Assembly: GCA_020631735.1 (NCBI GenBank)
Contig: CM036160.1
Span: 3,456,407-3,520,406, forward strand
Reading direction: 5' to 3'
Origin: Saccharum officinarum
Taxonomy: Eukaryota > Streptophyta > Magnoliopsida > Poales > Poaceae
DNA: 64,000 nucleotides
Shown piece by piece: positions 21,673-33,217 of the stretch. The first letter of the stretch is position 1, and each line of letters opens with the position of its first letter. Position numbers and translations under genes: made by a program. The notes under the pieces were generated by a model. That model ran no database searches and was not told the DNA's origin. It was given only the letters and a program-made list of their open reading frames with translations.

Positions 21673-23647
21673 GTACTTCATAATATTGGATGGTCTATGG
21701 ACCGCATCAGTATGGGATATTATCAGCCGTGCTTTCCCTGATGGTAATTATGGCAGCAGAATAGTAACAACCACACAAATTAATGATGTAGCATTGGCAT
21801 GCTGTGGATACTACCCAGATTATATTGAGATGAGTCCTCTTAATGATGATCAATCAAGAAGATTATTCTTCACTATGGTATTTGGCTCTGAAGATTATTA
21901 CCTTTCAGATTTCAAAGAAGTTTCATATAAGATTATTAAGAAATGTGCTGGCTTACCATTAGCAATTGTAAATGTAGCCAGTCTGTTACGAAGGGAATCA
22001 AACCTCGCTGTGGAGAAATGGGAACACATACAAGATTCTTTGCCTTCCATTTTGTGGACAAATTCTACTACTAACGAAGCGATGAGTGACCTTTCCTCTG
22101 ATACTGTTATTGGATCTGAAGGTAGCCAGTTAGCAAGAGGAACTAAGATTGAGAAATGGAAACACACAGAGGATTATTCTTTTTGCTCCACTTTCGAAGG
22201 GTTGAAACAAATTCTAGGGTTTGTCTACAATAATCTTCCGCCTCATTTGAAGACAAGCTTGTTATATCTCAGTATGTATCCCGAGGGTTATGTGGTCTGG
22301 AAGCATGATTTAGTGAGACAATGGGTCGCTGAAGGCTTTATGAATGCCGTGGGAGGGCGAAGCGCAGAGGAAATTGCTGGGGATTATTTTGATGAGCTTG
22401 TCAATAGTGGAATCGTCCAACCTGTGGACACCAAGTATGACAGCGAGGTATTGTCATGTACAGTTCATCACATGGTACTTGATCTTATTAGGCACGAATC
22501 CAAGGAGATGAACTTCATCATTACTGTGGACCATTTGCAGTCATGGCTAGCACATCCTGACCAAGTTCGTCGATTGTCCATCCAGTTCGGAGGTGCAAAA
22601 AGTGCAGACATACCAGAAAACATCATGATATCGAAACTTCGATCACTTCTGTTTTGTGGTTTCTTTGACTGTGTACCTTCAGTCGTTGATTATGAGTTTC
22701 TACGAGTTCTTATTCTTGATATTTGGGGCAATGGAGACGAGATGAAGTTGGACCTCACAGGAATTTGTGAGCTGCTTGGACTTAGATATTTGAAGATCCA
22801 ATGTAATGTCATGGTGAATCTGCCATATGAGATAAGCAGGCTAAAATACTTGGAGACACTAGAAGTGGATGCAAGATTATCTGCCGTTCCATTTGACATT
22901 GGTCGTTTGGAGAAGTTATTGCACCTTCTCCTTCCGAGTGAGGCTATTCTGCCACCAGGGTATGGCAGCCTCCAAGATCTCAGCAAGAACTCATCACGAA
23001 ATGTGATTGATCTTGCCGAGCTGACCAACCTCCAAGATCTTCGTCTTGTGTGTTCTACTTCCACAATACTGTCTGACTCAATGATGAAACACCTTGCCTT
23101 GCTTCTGGGGATGTTAAATAACCTCAGATCTCTAGCTCTGCATGGTGATGCAGGAGCTTCTAGCCTGAGCATTTGTGATAATAGCTTGAGTAACGTCTCT
23201 CCTTCACCGGCCCTCCTTGAGAAACTCGAGTTGCGGCCACAGGTTTGCACCTTGTCAAGACTCCCTAAATGGATTGGGGAACTCAGCAGACTCGCCATCC
23301 TAAAGATTGAAGTTTTGAATCTGTCGATCGATGACATTGCTATCCTGGAAGGACTGGCATCACTCACTGCTCTCTCTCTCTGTGTACTGGCAGAGCATGT
23401 AGAATGGATCGTCTTTGAGAAAGGATTCCCAGCACTCAAGTACTTCAAGTTCGTTTGTACAGCACCATACATGTCCCTTTTGGAAGGAGCAATGCCCAAT
23501 GTCCAAAAGCTCAAGATAGCCTTCAATGCGAACAGATTGCAGCCAGAATATGATCCGGGGATTTTTGGCTTCAAGCACATGACAAGCCTCACAGAGGTCA
23601 CTGTAAAATTTGGAGGGGCCAATGCTGATGAGTCCAGCAAAGGGGAC

Positions 23648-24110
23648 CAAGGTTTTCCCTACCGGTATTTTAAAAATCTCAGTAGTCGCCGATAAACAGG
23701 AATATCGGATATATCGGAAATTTATCAGCGATAGAAATAAAATTTTGGAAGAAATTTAGACAAAAAATGACTCATTTTGGTAAGGAAAACACATAAATCA
23801 TTTCTAAACAATCTAACATAAAAAATCAAATAAAACATATTATTAATTGCTTATTCAATGAGGAGGGCAGTGACATGGCTGGAGCGTGCTGAGTGTGTTG
23901 CGGCGGTGACAACTTGAACTTAGAAGAGAAGGGGAGAGAAAATTAAACATGGATTAAGGTCAGAGTATTGGGTGGACTTTGGCGTCTATTTGGATGACAA
24001 AATTTTAAAAATATGTAAATTTCGGACGATAGAGGAAAAATTTCGGACCCAGCCGGTAAACGGGATATCTCGGAAATTTCGGATTCTACCGGCCGATATT
24101 TTTTTCCCTG
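23648..24110 (+). mobile_element. Non-autonomous hAT-like element in the last NLR exon (463 bp)
   Basis: It is flanked by a perfect 8-bp duplication aaggggac (23640-23647 and 24111-24118), the hAT size. The termini are CAAGGTTTTCCCTACCGGTA and, inverted, CAGGGAAAAAAATATCGGCC, with a subterminal CCGGTA on both sides; the inverted repeat is imperfect. Repeated atatcgg/cggaaattt motifs lie near both ends, as in hAT subterminal regions. No transposase is present. The orientation given is arbitrary. Confidence 0.8.
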
Positions 24111-24202
24111 AAGGGGACGCAGAACGTGTACTGAAGGACGCCTTTGGCAACAATCCAAGCAGCCCTATCTTGAACGTTCAATGGGTGGATTGCATTTTTT
24201 AG

Positions 24203-25062
24203 TGGCTACAAAATCACAGATGGGAAAGATACAAAAACACAAGATGATAGCAGGTAGCCAGGTCCAGGTTGCTAGGAATACATGCGGCATTTCACATTCA
24301 ACGCAATGGGTGGTCGGTGAGGAAGGCTGTGCTCAAGGCTACAACATTGTATTTGTGTGGACCCGTGGCCGCTGTGTGTTTTATTGTAGTTTATTTGCTT
24401 TGATTTGAGTCGCTGAGATCAGTGTCATGAATTGTTGAATAAGCAACGACAAGTGCTGGTACTAGAATGCATGAGGTGTGTGGACGCTCGTTGTGGCTTG
24501 GTTTCATAGTAACCATGTGTTTAGTTTTGGGACAGAGTGTGATGTGATTGTTCTGTCCTTGATTATGTAGGATGGAATAGACCCAATTTAGGGCTCGTTC
24601 GGTTCCTCCGGAATGAGTCCCCGCAACTATTCTCAGTTGGAATGGTTCACTAAGCTGGAATGGCTCTTAGCTCCACTCCAGACTAACTGAACGGACCCTA
24701 ATTCTTGTTTGGTTACTGGATAGAACCGTTCTCTGTTTGATTGGAGGGACGAATGGGGATGAAATGATCTCATCACTTGTTTGAATGCGGGTAGCCTCTT
24801 AAGACTACTTGTATTTTCTGACCACTGTCAGGGTCGGTTTATATTGAGAAAAAGTAAGTGCATGCATGACCTGAGAGAATAGGAGGCCACGCCCTCCGTT
24901 CAGGGACTAAGGAAAAAAGAAATTATGTCCTGTATACTTGATAGTGAGAGTATTTAAAAAAATAAATTAAAATTTCAATTATACTCATTAGTAATATTTT
25001 ATATAGCTTCAATTGGTTCATATTGGTCATATTAAAAGAAATATAATTAATCATTAGTCATA
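24203..25062. other. NLR 3' flank, no gene seen
   Basis: Likely the 3' UTR and flank of the NLR, up to about 24560, then a small inverted-repeat element (24585-24703) and AT-rich sequence. No open frame with recognisable similarity was found. Confidence 0.5.
24585..24703. mobile_element. MITE-like inverted repeat (about 119 bp)
   Basis: The left end aatttagggctcgttcggtt pairs with the complement of the right end (aattagggtccgttcagtt) with a few differences. The gggctcgttcggtt type of terminus is common in grass MITEs. No clean target duplication is visible. Confidence 0.55.
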
Positions 25063-26480
25063 GGCCTCCTTTAGAACCAGGGTTAAGTCCAATTTACACC
25101 CTCCAACTTGCAGCAAAGTTTAGATTTCAACCTCGAACTTCAAAACCGGACAACTTTGGCCCTTCAACTCTCGAAAAAGTTCAACTTTCAACCTTCTGTG
25201 GGGTGAACAGTAACTTTTAATATTTTCGAGAGCGCCGAAATTTTATATTATTTTTTCGAGCATCTTAACGTCCTCAAATGAAAAAATTCAAAACTACAAA
25301 GTTATAGATCTCTTCGAGGTCTACAATTTACATATAAAAATTATCTTCATCCAACATCGTATTGAAGGGTTTTCTATTTTTTGAAATTTGAGTCTCATCA
25401 CGCGATAAAATATGATGCTGAAATTTTATATTATTTTTTCGAGCACCTTACTGTCCTCAAATGAAAAAAAACTCAAAACTACAAAGTTGTAGATCTCATC
25501 AAGGTCTACAATTTACATATAAAAATTATCTTCATCCGACATCGTATTGAAGGATTTTCTATTTTTTTGAAATTTGAGTCTCATCACGCGACAAAATTGT
25601 TTCACGTGTGATGAGACTCAAATTTCAAAAAATAGAAAACCCTACAATACGATGTTGGATGAAGATAATTTTTATATGTAAATTGTATACCTCGATGAGA
25701 TCTACAACTTTGTAGTTTTGAGTTTTTTCATTTGAGGACAGTAAGATGCTCGAAAAAATAATATAAAATTTCAGCACCATATTTTATCGCGTGATGAGAC
25801 TCAAATTTCAAAAAATAGAAAACCCTTCAATACGATGTCGGATGAAGATAAATTTTATATCTAAATTGTAGACCTCGATGAGATCTACAACTTTGTAGTT
25901 TTGAGTTTTTTTCATTTGAGGACGTTAAGATGCTCGAAAAAATAATATAAAATTTCAGCGCTCTCGAAAATATCAAAAGTTACTGTTCACCTACAAAACC
26001 GCTCAGAAGATTGAAAGTTGAACTTTTTCGAGAGTTGGAGGGCCAAAGTTGTCCGGTTTTGAAGTTCGAGTTTGAAATCCGAACTTTGCTGCAAGTTGGA
26101 GGGTGTAAATTGGACTTAACCCTTAGAACAAAGAAAAAATAGATGAATTTCAGAGGATTGGAATCCAGAAAAAAAAGTTCTTCGAAACCCTTTTGGAACA
26201 AAGGATTGGATTGTTGCAAATCCTGTGAAATTTTGTGGAGTGACAGTTCATATAATTTTTAGAGGAATTCTACCAAAAAGTTGAATCTCATGGAAAGTTT
26301 TCTTTGTGCCACTCTCTCTGTGTCTCTCTCACAAATTCCTATGTTTTCCTACTCACCATCCAAACGTTTTATCTTGCAGTTTCCAATACTTTTTGCAATC
26401 CATAGGATTCAAGATGGTCATTCAATTTCTACATTTCTTCTATTTCTGTGTTTCTAGAATCCTACGTTCCAAAGAGACCC
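25063..26480. mobile_element. Outer MITE-like element split by the foldback element
   Basis: With the foldback removed, the left end ggcctcctttagaac pairs with the complement of the right end (gggtctctttggaac at 26466-26480). Flanking ttagtcata and ttagaggta are only partly alike, so the TSD is uncertain. No coding capacity. Confidence 0.5.
25080..26122. mobile_element. 1043-bp foldback (MULE-like) element with duplicated arms
   Basis: The whole element is one inverted repeat. The left arm from 25080 (gggttaagtccaatttacac) is mirrored by the right arm ending at 26122, and the centre is near 25600. Each arm contains two near-identical blocks, starting at about 25237 and 25423 in the left arm. 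They share ttatattattttttcgagca, cgtcctcaaatgaaaaa, the ctacaaagttNtagatctc stretch and ttttgaaatttgagtctcat. Flanks are ttagaacca (25071-25079) and ttagaacaa (26123-26131), nine bases with one mismatch, fitting Mutator-type insertion. A transcript would fold into a hairpin of about 500 bp. Confidence 0.85.
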
Positions 26481-27517
26481 TTAGAGGTAGTCAAAATTGG
26501 TATTTCTGATACTGAGCGGGGGAGAGGGTTTTCCCTGAGGTGCTACGAGCCACAGCCACCGCGCGCCCACTCTGGACCCGGCGGTCATAGCCTCTCGCCG
26601 GTGCTCGCTACGGGCCCTGCAGCCAGCAATGCTCCATGCGGATAATGACACCCTCCATCACCGCATCGCCCTTCGTCCCCATCACGCCTTCTCTCAGGCA
26701 GCAAAACTCACTTTTGCCCCCCTTCCTCTGCTTCAGCTCGCTCTCGCCATACCTGCTTCTCCCACACTCTCACCTACCGCAGTTCCCGACGGCACCTGCA
26801 CCGGCCACTACTCGTCGCCTCGCTACGCCTCTTGTTCCCATCTCACACTGCAAAGACTCAACGGGACAGGGGTGTAATGGCGAGCTACGCAACATTCAGG
26901 CTCCATGGTCTCGATACAGACCTGTCTTCGACTTTTTGGGGCTGTGCGGACCGACAAGAGGAACTAGGGGCCCCGAGGTCGTGGACTCCCTCCAATGCTA
27001 GAGCACCAGCTACGGGCCCCAGACGAGGTTAACGTACGTTCTGCATGGGGTACGAATGATGACGCTCACGGGCTTTGCTCCTGCTATCGACGCTGGTACG
27101 TGCTTTCAAACCTTTGTCCTCGAAAACTTCCACTGCTCGATGGTTAGGCATCTTTGCTTCCCCCGTCGCTCTGTGGATCTCCTAGGACAATGGGCCTTCT
27201 CCGGCCTCCACCGAGTTCGTCGTCAGGGCCCTGACCCCTGAAACATCATTTCTATGCGCACCCTAAGACATCAGTGGTGAACTCTGGCTCTGATTCGTTG
27301 TTCACTGCTAGAGTTTCCTCTGTTTCTGTCAATGACTACCTTTGTCGGATTGGAGTGTTCGCCCTAGATGGGGTCATCTTCTACTTCCATAGCGAAGAAG
27401 CCTCTGCCCGTGTGGGCTGTACGGTGGGCGGGTGGCGGCATGTCCAATTCAAATTTTGAATCTGACACTGTTCCTAATTGGTTTTCGGCTTGCAATCAAT
27501 GTTTTGGCAATTTGGAT
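26481..27517. other. Unassigned GC-rich stretch
   Basis: Open frames of 60-120 codons occur (26636-27001, for example) but show no recognisable domain, no conserved motif and no splice structure I can support. Nothing else is seen. Confidence 0.4.
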
Positions 27518-27522
27518 ATCCT

Positions 27523-28025
27523 TGTTAGTACTTAGGATCAACTAGGAGTAGATCTAATGGGTGCGCCCTTTTCTATTTGCGATAGAACACATAGATCCGA
27601 CCTAGAATATAAACTAGGGAGAGGAACCAGAAAGAGAGAGAGAGGTGTAGATGTAGCTGACCATCGGCGGGCTTGGTGGAGGAGGAAGCCATGGCGGTGT
27701 CGGTGACGTAGAGTGCCGACGAAGGGGAGGCAGTGGCGTGCGGTGGCGGAGTTGATGTCGGACGTGGCGCAGAGATAGCGGTGAAGACAGTGACGGTGCT
27801 TCCCGTCACTGTCAGCGCCCCCTTTTAGATCGGTTTAGGGTTTGTCGGTGGGGATTGTGGCGGCACAGTGAACCTTGTACTCTGTGCCCTGGCCCCCACC
27901 TCCTTTTATATGACGCTATGCGACGGGGGGCCACCAACCATGAATTGGTTGGGCGCCCTCGATCAAGACGCGGGATCAAGGCCTGACTCGGTCATTGGAC
28001 CAAGTCGGAGGAGATCAACCTAACA
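27523..28025 (-). repeat. COP-2 3' LTR (503 bp)
   Basis: It aligns with 33218-33647 plus 34530-34607. The minus strand starts TGTTAGGTTGATCTCC. The TATA box CATATAAAAGG (minus) lies near 27902-27912. A short ga-repeat occurs near 27630. Confidence 0.9.
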
Positions 28026-28040
28026 TTCTCCCCCTTGATC
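28026..28040 (-). other. COP-2 polypurine tract
   Basis: The minus strand reads GATCAAGGGGGAGAA next to the LTR start. Confidence 0.85.
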
Positions 28041-28198
28041 TTAACTTATGACTTAAACTTAAAATACTTATCTATTTTCCCATTCCATCACAGATTAGCG
28101 CATAGAGCGTGCCTCATCACAACGGTTAGTACCGTTAGATTAATAGATATACTACACCTCTCTGTTTTAAAACAGATTCTCAACTAGGCCCTTATTGT

Positions 28199-31100
28199 CT
28201 AGGGAGTATATGCTTTTTTCCGTAAACCCATGCCGGCTAAGTGTTCTCTGAACACATTGGGCGGTAAGCCTTTGATAAGCGGATCTACAAGCATTTTCTT
28301 TTTACTTATATGCTCGAGACTAACAGAATGATCCCGTACTTTGTCTTTCACAACATAAAACTTTATGTCAATGTGTTTGGTAGCACCACTTGACTTATTG
28401 TTGTGAGCATAACATACTGCTGGCTCATTGTCGTAGTACAACTTGAGTGGTCTATGAATGTCATCGACCACTTTTAACCTGGGCATAAATTTCTTTAGCC
28501 AGTTCTCCTGCCCCATGGCCTCATAACATGCTACAAACTCGGCATACATCGTAGACGATGCGGTGACAGTTTGCTTGGAGCTTTTCCATGATATAGCTCC
28601 CCCTGCGAGAGTAAATACATAACAATGTGAATTTTCTATCATCTACATGTCCCGCAAAATCTGAATATGAATACCCCTTTTATATGTAGGGAATTAGATC
28701 TTCTGTACGTTAGCATGAGTCCTTTTGTGCATTGCAAATAACGCAAAGCTTTCTTCACTATTCTCCAGTGTTCTATTCCTGGATTACTCTGATATCTACC
28801 AAGTATCCCGGTAACAAAAGCTAAGTCAGGGCGTGTACATACTTGAGCATATTGTAAGCTTCTAACAGCTGAAGCATATGGAACTGCTTTCATTCAATCC
28901 ATCTCATATTGGTTCCTGGGACATTGGAATTCCCCAAAACTATCGCCCTTGACTATAGGAGCAGGTGAAGGATTACACGCATGCATACTGTATTTCTTTA
29001 GAACATTTTCTAAGTATGCCTTTTGCGATAATCCTAAAACCCTCTTTCTTCTGTCTCGGTAAATCTCTATTTCTGAAACAAATGAAGCTTCATCGAGATA
29101 TTTCATATCAAAATTTGAGGACAAGAACTTTTTTGTCTCTAGTAGTAGATTAACATCACTACTAGCAAGTAAGATGTTATCCACATACAAGATTAGAAAA
29201 ATGAATTTCCCATTCTTAAACTTTGTATAAATGCAATTGTTCCATCAAACTTTAAATACCACTGTCTAGAGACTTGTTTTAATCCATAAATGGATTTCTT
29301 CAGGTGGCATCCCATACGTTCTCTTTCTTTCACAACAAAACCTTTTGGTTGTGCCATATAAACATTTTTATCTAAATTCCCATTAAGGAAAGCCATCTTT
29401 ACATCCATCTGATGTAATTCTAAATCGTAGTGTGCCACTAACGCCATTATGATTCTAAAAGAATATTTACATGAGACTGGAGAAAATGTCTTATTGTAAT
29501 ATATTCTTTCTCTTTGCATGAAGCTTTTCACCACAAGCCGCACTTTAAATCTTTCCACATTCCCTTTGGAGTCATATTTAATTTTGTAGACCCATTTACA
29601 GCCTACTATCTTGGCTCCTTTAGGAATTTTTTCTAAGTCCCAAACACCGTTGGTGCTCATTGATCCCATTTCATCTTGCATGGCTTCAAGCCACTTCAAC
29701 GAGTCAGCGCTTCTCATGGCTTCTTCAAATGAGGTGGGATCACCCTTCATTTGAAAATTTTCACATTCATAGACTTCGTAGTCATTAGGAATGGCTGGTT
29801 TTCTTGCCCTTTGAGACCTTCTAGAGGCCTCATTAGTTGGCACTTGTTCCATGTGGGGCTGTTGATGCTCTTCCTCATGTGAGACAATGGGCTCTATAGG
29901 ATCCTAAAAGACAGGTTCCTCATGTTCATTTATTGTTGCCATGGGAGAATTAACAACAGGTGTTGTGACTACAGTGTCCGGCACTGTTGGTGCAGCACCA
30001 ATAGGTAGCAAGAAAAATAGCTCCTGAAACATCGGAGTGGGCACGTATATCCGCTTCTCCTCAAGGTTAATTTCTTGCGCTACCATGCTTCCCCTGACCA
30101 TATCATCCTCCAAGAACACAGCGTGTCTTGTTTCTACAAACTTCGTATGTCTGTCAAGACAGTAGAAATGATAACCTTTTGACTTATCTGGATAGCTAAT
30201 GAAATGACAACTGACTGTCTTGGAGTCCAGCTTCTCAATGTTTGGGTTAAATACTTTAGCTTCAACTGGACTGCCCCACACACGTAAATGATTAAGTGAA
30301 GGTTCCTTTCCTGTCCACAACTCATATGGTGTTTTGGGCACCGACTTGTTTGATACTCAATTGAGAATATGAATGGCGGTTTTTAACACATCCATCCACA
30401 AATTTATCGATAAAGTGGAGTAACTTATCATACTTCTCATCACATCCATTAAGGTACGGTTGCATCTTTCAGCTACTCTATTCTGCTAAGGCGCGCCCGG
30501 TGTAGAGTATTGGGCAATTATGCCATTTTCCTGTAAGAACTTTGCAAAAGGTCTAGAAACTTGGCCATATGAGGTATGTCGACCGTAGTACTCCCCCCAC
30601 GGTCGGATCTTACTATCTTAATCTTTAAATTGTGCTAATTTTCTACTTTAGCCTTAAATATCTTGAATTTATCCAATGCTTCTGATCTTTCCTTAATTGG
30701 ATAAATATGGCCATAATGAGAATAATCATCTGTGAATGTTATAAATGAATCATAACCATCCACATTTTTCATAGGAAACGGACCATAAATGTCTGTGTGA
30801 ATTATTTCTAAAATTTCCTACACTTCGTTTGTCGTCTTTCTTTATTTTCTTAACATACTTTCCTTTAATGCAATTAATGCATTGTTCTAAATCTAAAAAT
30901 TCTAATGGCGGAAGAATTGATTTCTTAATCAATTGTTCTATCCTCCCCCTCAAAATATGGCATAAACGACAGTGCCATAATTTCGATGATACATCATGAA
31001 TTCTCTTCCGCTTATTACTTACATTCATAGACGAGGAGGCATTCTCATTTTTAGTGCTCATAACATTCACATTCTCACAAAGTGATAAACAAATAAAACT

Positions 31101-31364
31101 TGTTTTATCGGAAGGCAAGACCAACACACTTATGATTAAACATAATCTTACATTGGCCATTACCAAAATGGCAATCATTCCATCATTGTCTAAATGTAAG
31201 ACACTTATTAAGTTTCTACGCAAAGAGGGTACATAGAGGACATCTATAAGCTTAAGTACAAAGCCATCATTTAATTCTAATGGGAGGTCTCCAATGGCTT
31301 CAACTTCAGCTTTAACTCCATTTGTTACCTTAATGTGTCTTTCTCCTCTTTGCAGGGTCCTCAT
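28199..31364 (-). pseudogene. COP-2 pol: protease to RNase H
   Basis: Fragments in order (right to left): an IDSGATIHI protease site near 31405-31425; pre-integrase block LDVLYVPSLRRNLISV-like; HCRLCHILRGRI and CINCIKGKY zinc finger; integrase VRSDRGG near 30600; AKVFNPNIEKLDSK; linker to SRRSQRARKPAIP; RT from MQDEMGSM, VGCKWVYKIK, HQMDVKMAFLNGN; catalytic box MYVDNILLASSD (second Asp is Asn); RNase H SWKSSKQTVTASSTMYAEF and ATKHIDIKFY. Stops and frameshifts occur near 30770, 30340, 29880, 29200, 28890 and 28640. The altered YVDD alone would disable it. Confidence 0.85.
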
Positions 31365-31479
31365 TGTATGGAATCCCTGTAATGAATTTGCAATATGAAT
31401 AGTTGCACCTGAATCAATCCACCAAGTAGATTTCGCATAACTTAAATATAGGACTCATCTATAAATGTAATAATGTCCT

Positions 31480-32371
31480 CACCTTTTCTCATCAGGTGCT
31501 TCAGGAAGTCTGGACAATCCTTCTGGTAATGTCCAGTCTTGTGGCACCATCTGCAGGTGTCCTTGTCTACTTGAACATAGTTGGATTTCTAATGGTGATC
31601 TTTTTGTGGGGCCTTTCCTTGTTGCTTAGAGGAGAAGCTATTGTCCCACTGAGATTTTCCTTGTGGTTTAGCATTCTTGTTGTTAAAGTTCTTTTTATTT
31701 TCCTTCACATGGTTGACGGAGTCACCATGTGAGCTCTTAAGCCTCTCCTCTTCTTGCACACACATGGCAATGAGCTTTTCAATGTCCCACTTATCTGGCT
31801 GTAAGTTGTAATTAACAGCAAAGGTTTCATACTCTTTGGCCAAAGAAGCAAAAATCAAATGAAGTAGGAACTCATCCTTGAGCCCCATTTCCATTGGCTT
31901 GAGCTTGGATGTCGTGTTGCTCATCTTCATTATGTGCTCTCTAATCCCTCCACTAGTGTATTTCTCACTGACTAACTTCTTAATAAGAGTGCTTGCATAA
32001 GCTTTTGAAGAGCTAGTAAATTGACTCTCCACCTTCTTTAGATACTCAGTGGCGATGGTACATTCTAGGATTGATCCCCTTATTGGATCCTCAATGGAGC
32101 CCTTAATCACCATCAAACACTTGCGGTTTGAACTATCCCACTTCGCACGATCAAGGTCGTACTTCATTCTCACTAATGCATGGTCACGCTGCCGAGTAGC
32201 GAAAGCTGCACCAGTCTCATTTTCTGCTCTCATCGGGTCCTCAGGCTCAGTGGGACATGGAGAGATAAGTGCTAGATCATTGTCTGAGAGTGCAAGTGCT
32301 ATCTCAAGCTTCTCTCGCCATACGTTGTAGTTGCTTTCATTGAGAGGCGGAACGGACGAGATAAGCATCAT
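31480..32371 (-). pseudogene. COP-2 gag
   Basis: The frame starts at 32371 (LISSVPPLNESNYNVWREKL), the usual copia gag opening with a tryptophan-containing NYxxW motif. It runs through a helical UBN2-like domain (LVSEKYTSGGIREHIMKM, LLHLIFASLAKEYETFAVNY) to a basic Asn/Lys/Gln tail. After one stop at 31589 a CCHC knuckle CRWCHKTGHYQKDC follows at about 31515-31560. Gag is the particle protein. Length and layout are normal for copia. Confidence 0.8.
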
Positions 32372-33217
32372 TGGGTTGTATCCTGAAAACGATGTCAGAG
32401 ATTATGAGAAACATTGGACATAATAATTGCATGCCGTAATTTAACGTTGGTCAAAATTAAAACATACAATAATCTTCTACATTAATTCTATATTACCGTT
32501 GGGTAAAAATAGAATTAATGCATAAAACACTATAAATAAAAAATTGTAATATTGCTATCATCAACTTTGGTCAGAAAATAACAATATCATAATTTACAGA
32601 AACTATTACTACTCTTCAAAATTAAATTCTCCCATTGGTTCGAATTTAATTTAGAAGATCATAAACATCATCATTTGCAGCGAAAACATGAAAATAATCT
32701 TAAAATAATAATGTTCAGAAGCATTTTAAATTACTTATCTACACTCTGAACAAATTTTCCGTTTGGTTCAAATTTGAGCAAAGATTGAACATTTAAAACA
32801 TAGCAAAATTCATCAAAATCGCTTCTGAAAAAATAAGACTTAAACTCAAAGCATTTCTCAGCCCAACCTGGAAAGTGAGGTCCGCGGCCCATCAGGCGCT
32901 CGCACGCGCCTCTACACTTTGCGGCCCAGCAGCTTCGCGTGTGGCCCACTCGCACGCACGCTGCCAGCCACCGGCGTCCTAGGCTGCAACCCGGGCTTGG
33001 GCCGAGAAAGCCCCCCTCGCCCCTCCCCCTCCCTGCCTAGGCCAAAACCGGCCCGAGCAGTCTCAGCCGCTGATCTCGATCTGACGGTTGTCCGCGCTCT
33101 TCGCCCAAACAAAAGCCGCGCGCGTCGCCTCCCCCCGAAACCCTAACTGCATTTCACTCCCTCCCCTTCTCTCTCTTCGCCGCAGTGCAATCAATGATCC
33201 GGAAATTTGGATATCCT
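32372..33217 (-). other. COP-2 5' leader
   Basis: About 850 bp of noncoding sequence between gag and the 5' LTR: an AT-rich half (with imperfect repeats of gttgggtaaaaatagaatta type) and a GC-rich half. COP-4 has the same two-part leader. The expected initiator-Met PBS is not clear here; the bases next to the LTR are AGGATATCCAAATTT (minus). Confidence 0.6.

Larger units (their letters stand above)
19488..24202 (+). pseudogene. NLR (NB-ARC/LRR) resistance gene, 5'-truncated and TE-interrupted
   Basis: This is an intracellular immune receptor of the Pik-2-like grass type (inferred from remembered similarity). Exons: about 19488-19761, 19849-20056 and 21673-23647, continuing at 24119-24202 after a hAT-like insert. 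Splice sites are GT-AG and keep the frame; the first intron cuts the P-loop (GFPG/VGKTT). Motifs in order: VGVDELMNKLIKQL, P-loop GFPGVGKTT, kinase-2 RYFIILDGLW (second Asp is Gly), GSRIVTTTQINDVA, CAGLPLAIVNVASLL, LLYLSMYPEGYVVWKHDLVR, VHHMVLDLI in place of MHD, then about 400 residues of leucine-rich repeats. A near-duplicate EKWEHIQDSLPS / EKWKHTEDYSFCS lies between GLPL and RNBS-D. No coiled-coil exon is found upstream, where COP-1 begins. Removing the insert and one TSD restores a C-terminus ending in NVQWVDCIF. Confidence 0.85.

Noticed and set aside
22690..23640. 316-codon antisense frame across the NLR leucine-rich repeats
   Set aside because: It mirrors the sense LRR frame, has no recognisable domain and no promoter or splice support.
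26636..27001. 121-codon frame
   Set aside because: Overlaps another frame of similar length, Pro/Ser/Arg-rich, no motif, no matching splice structure.
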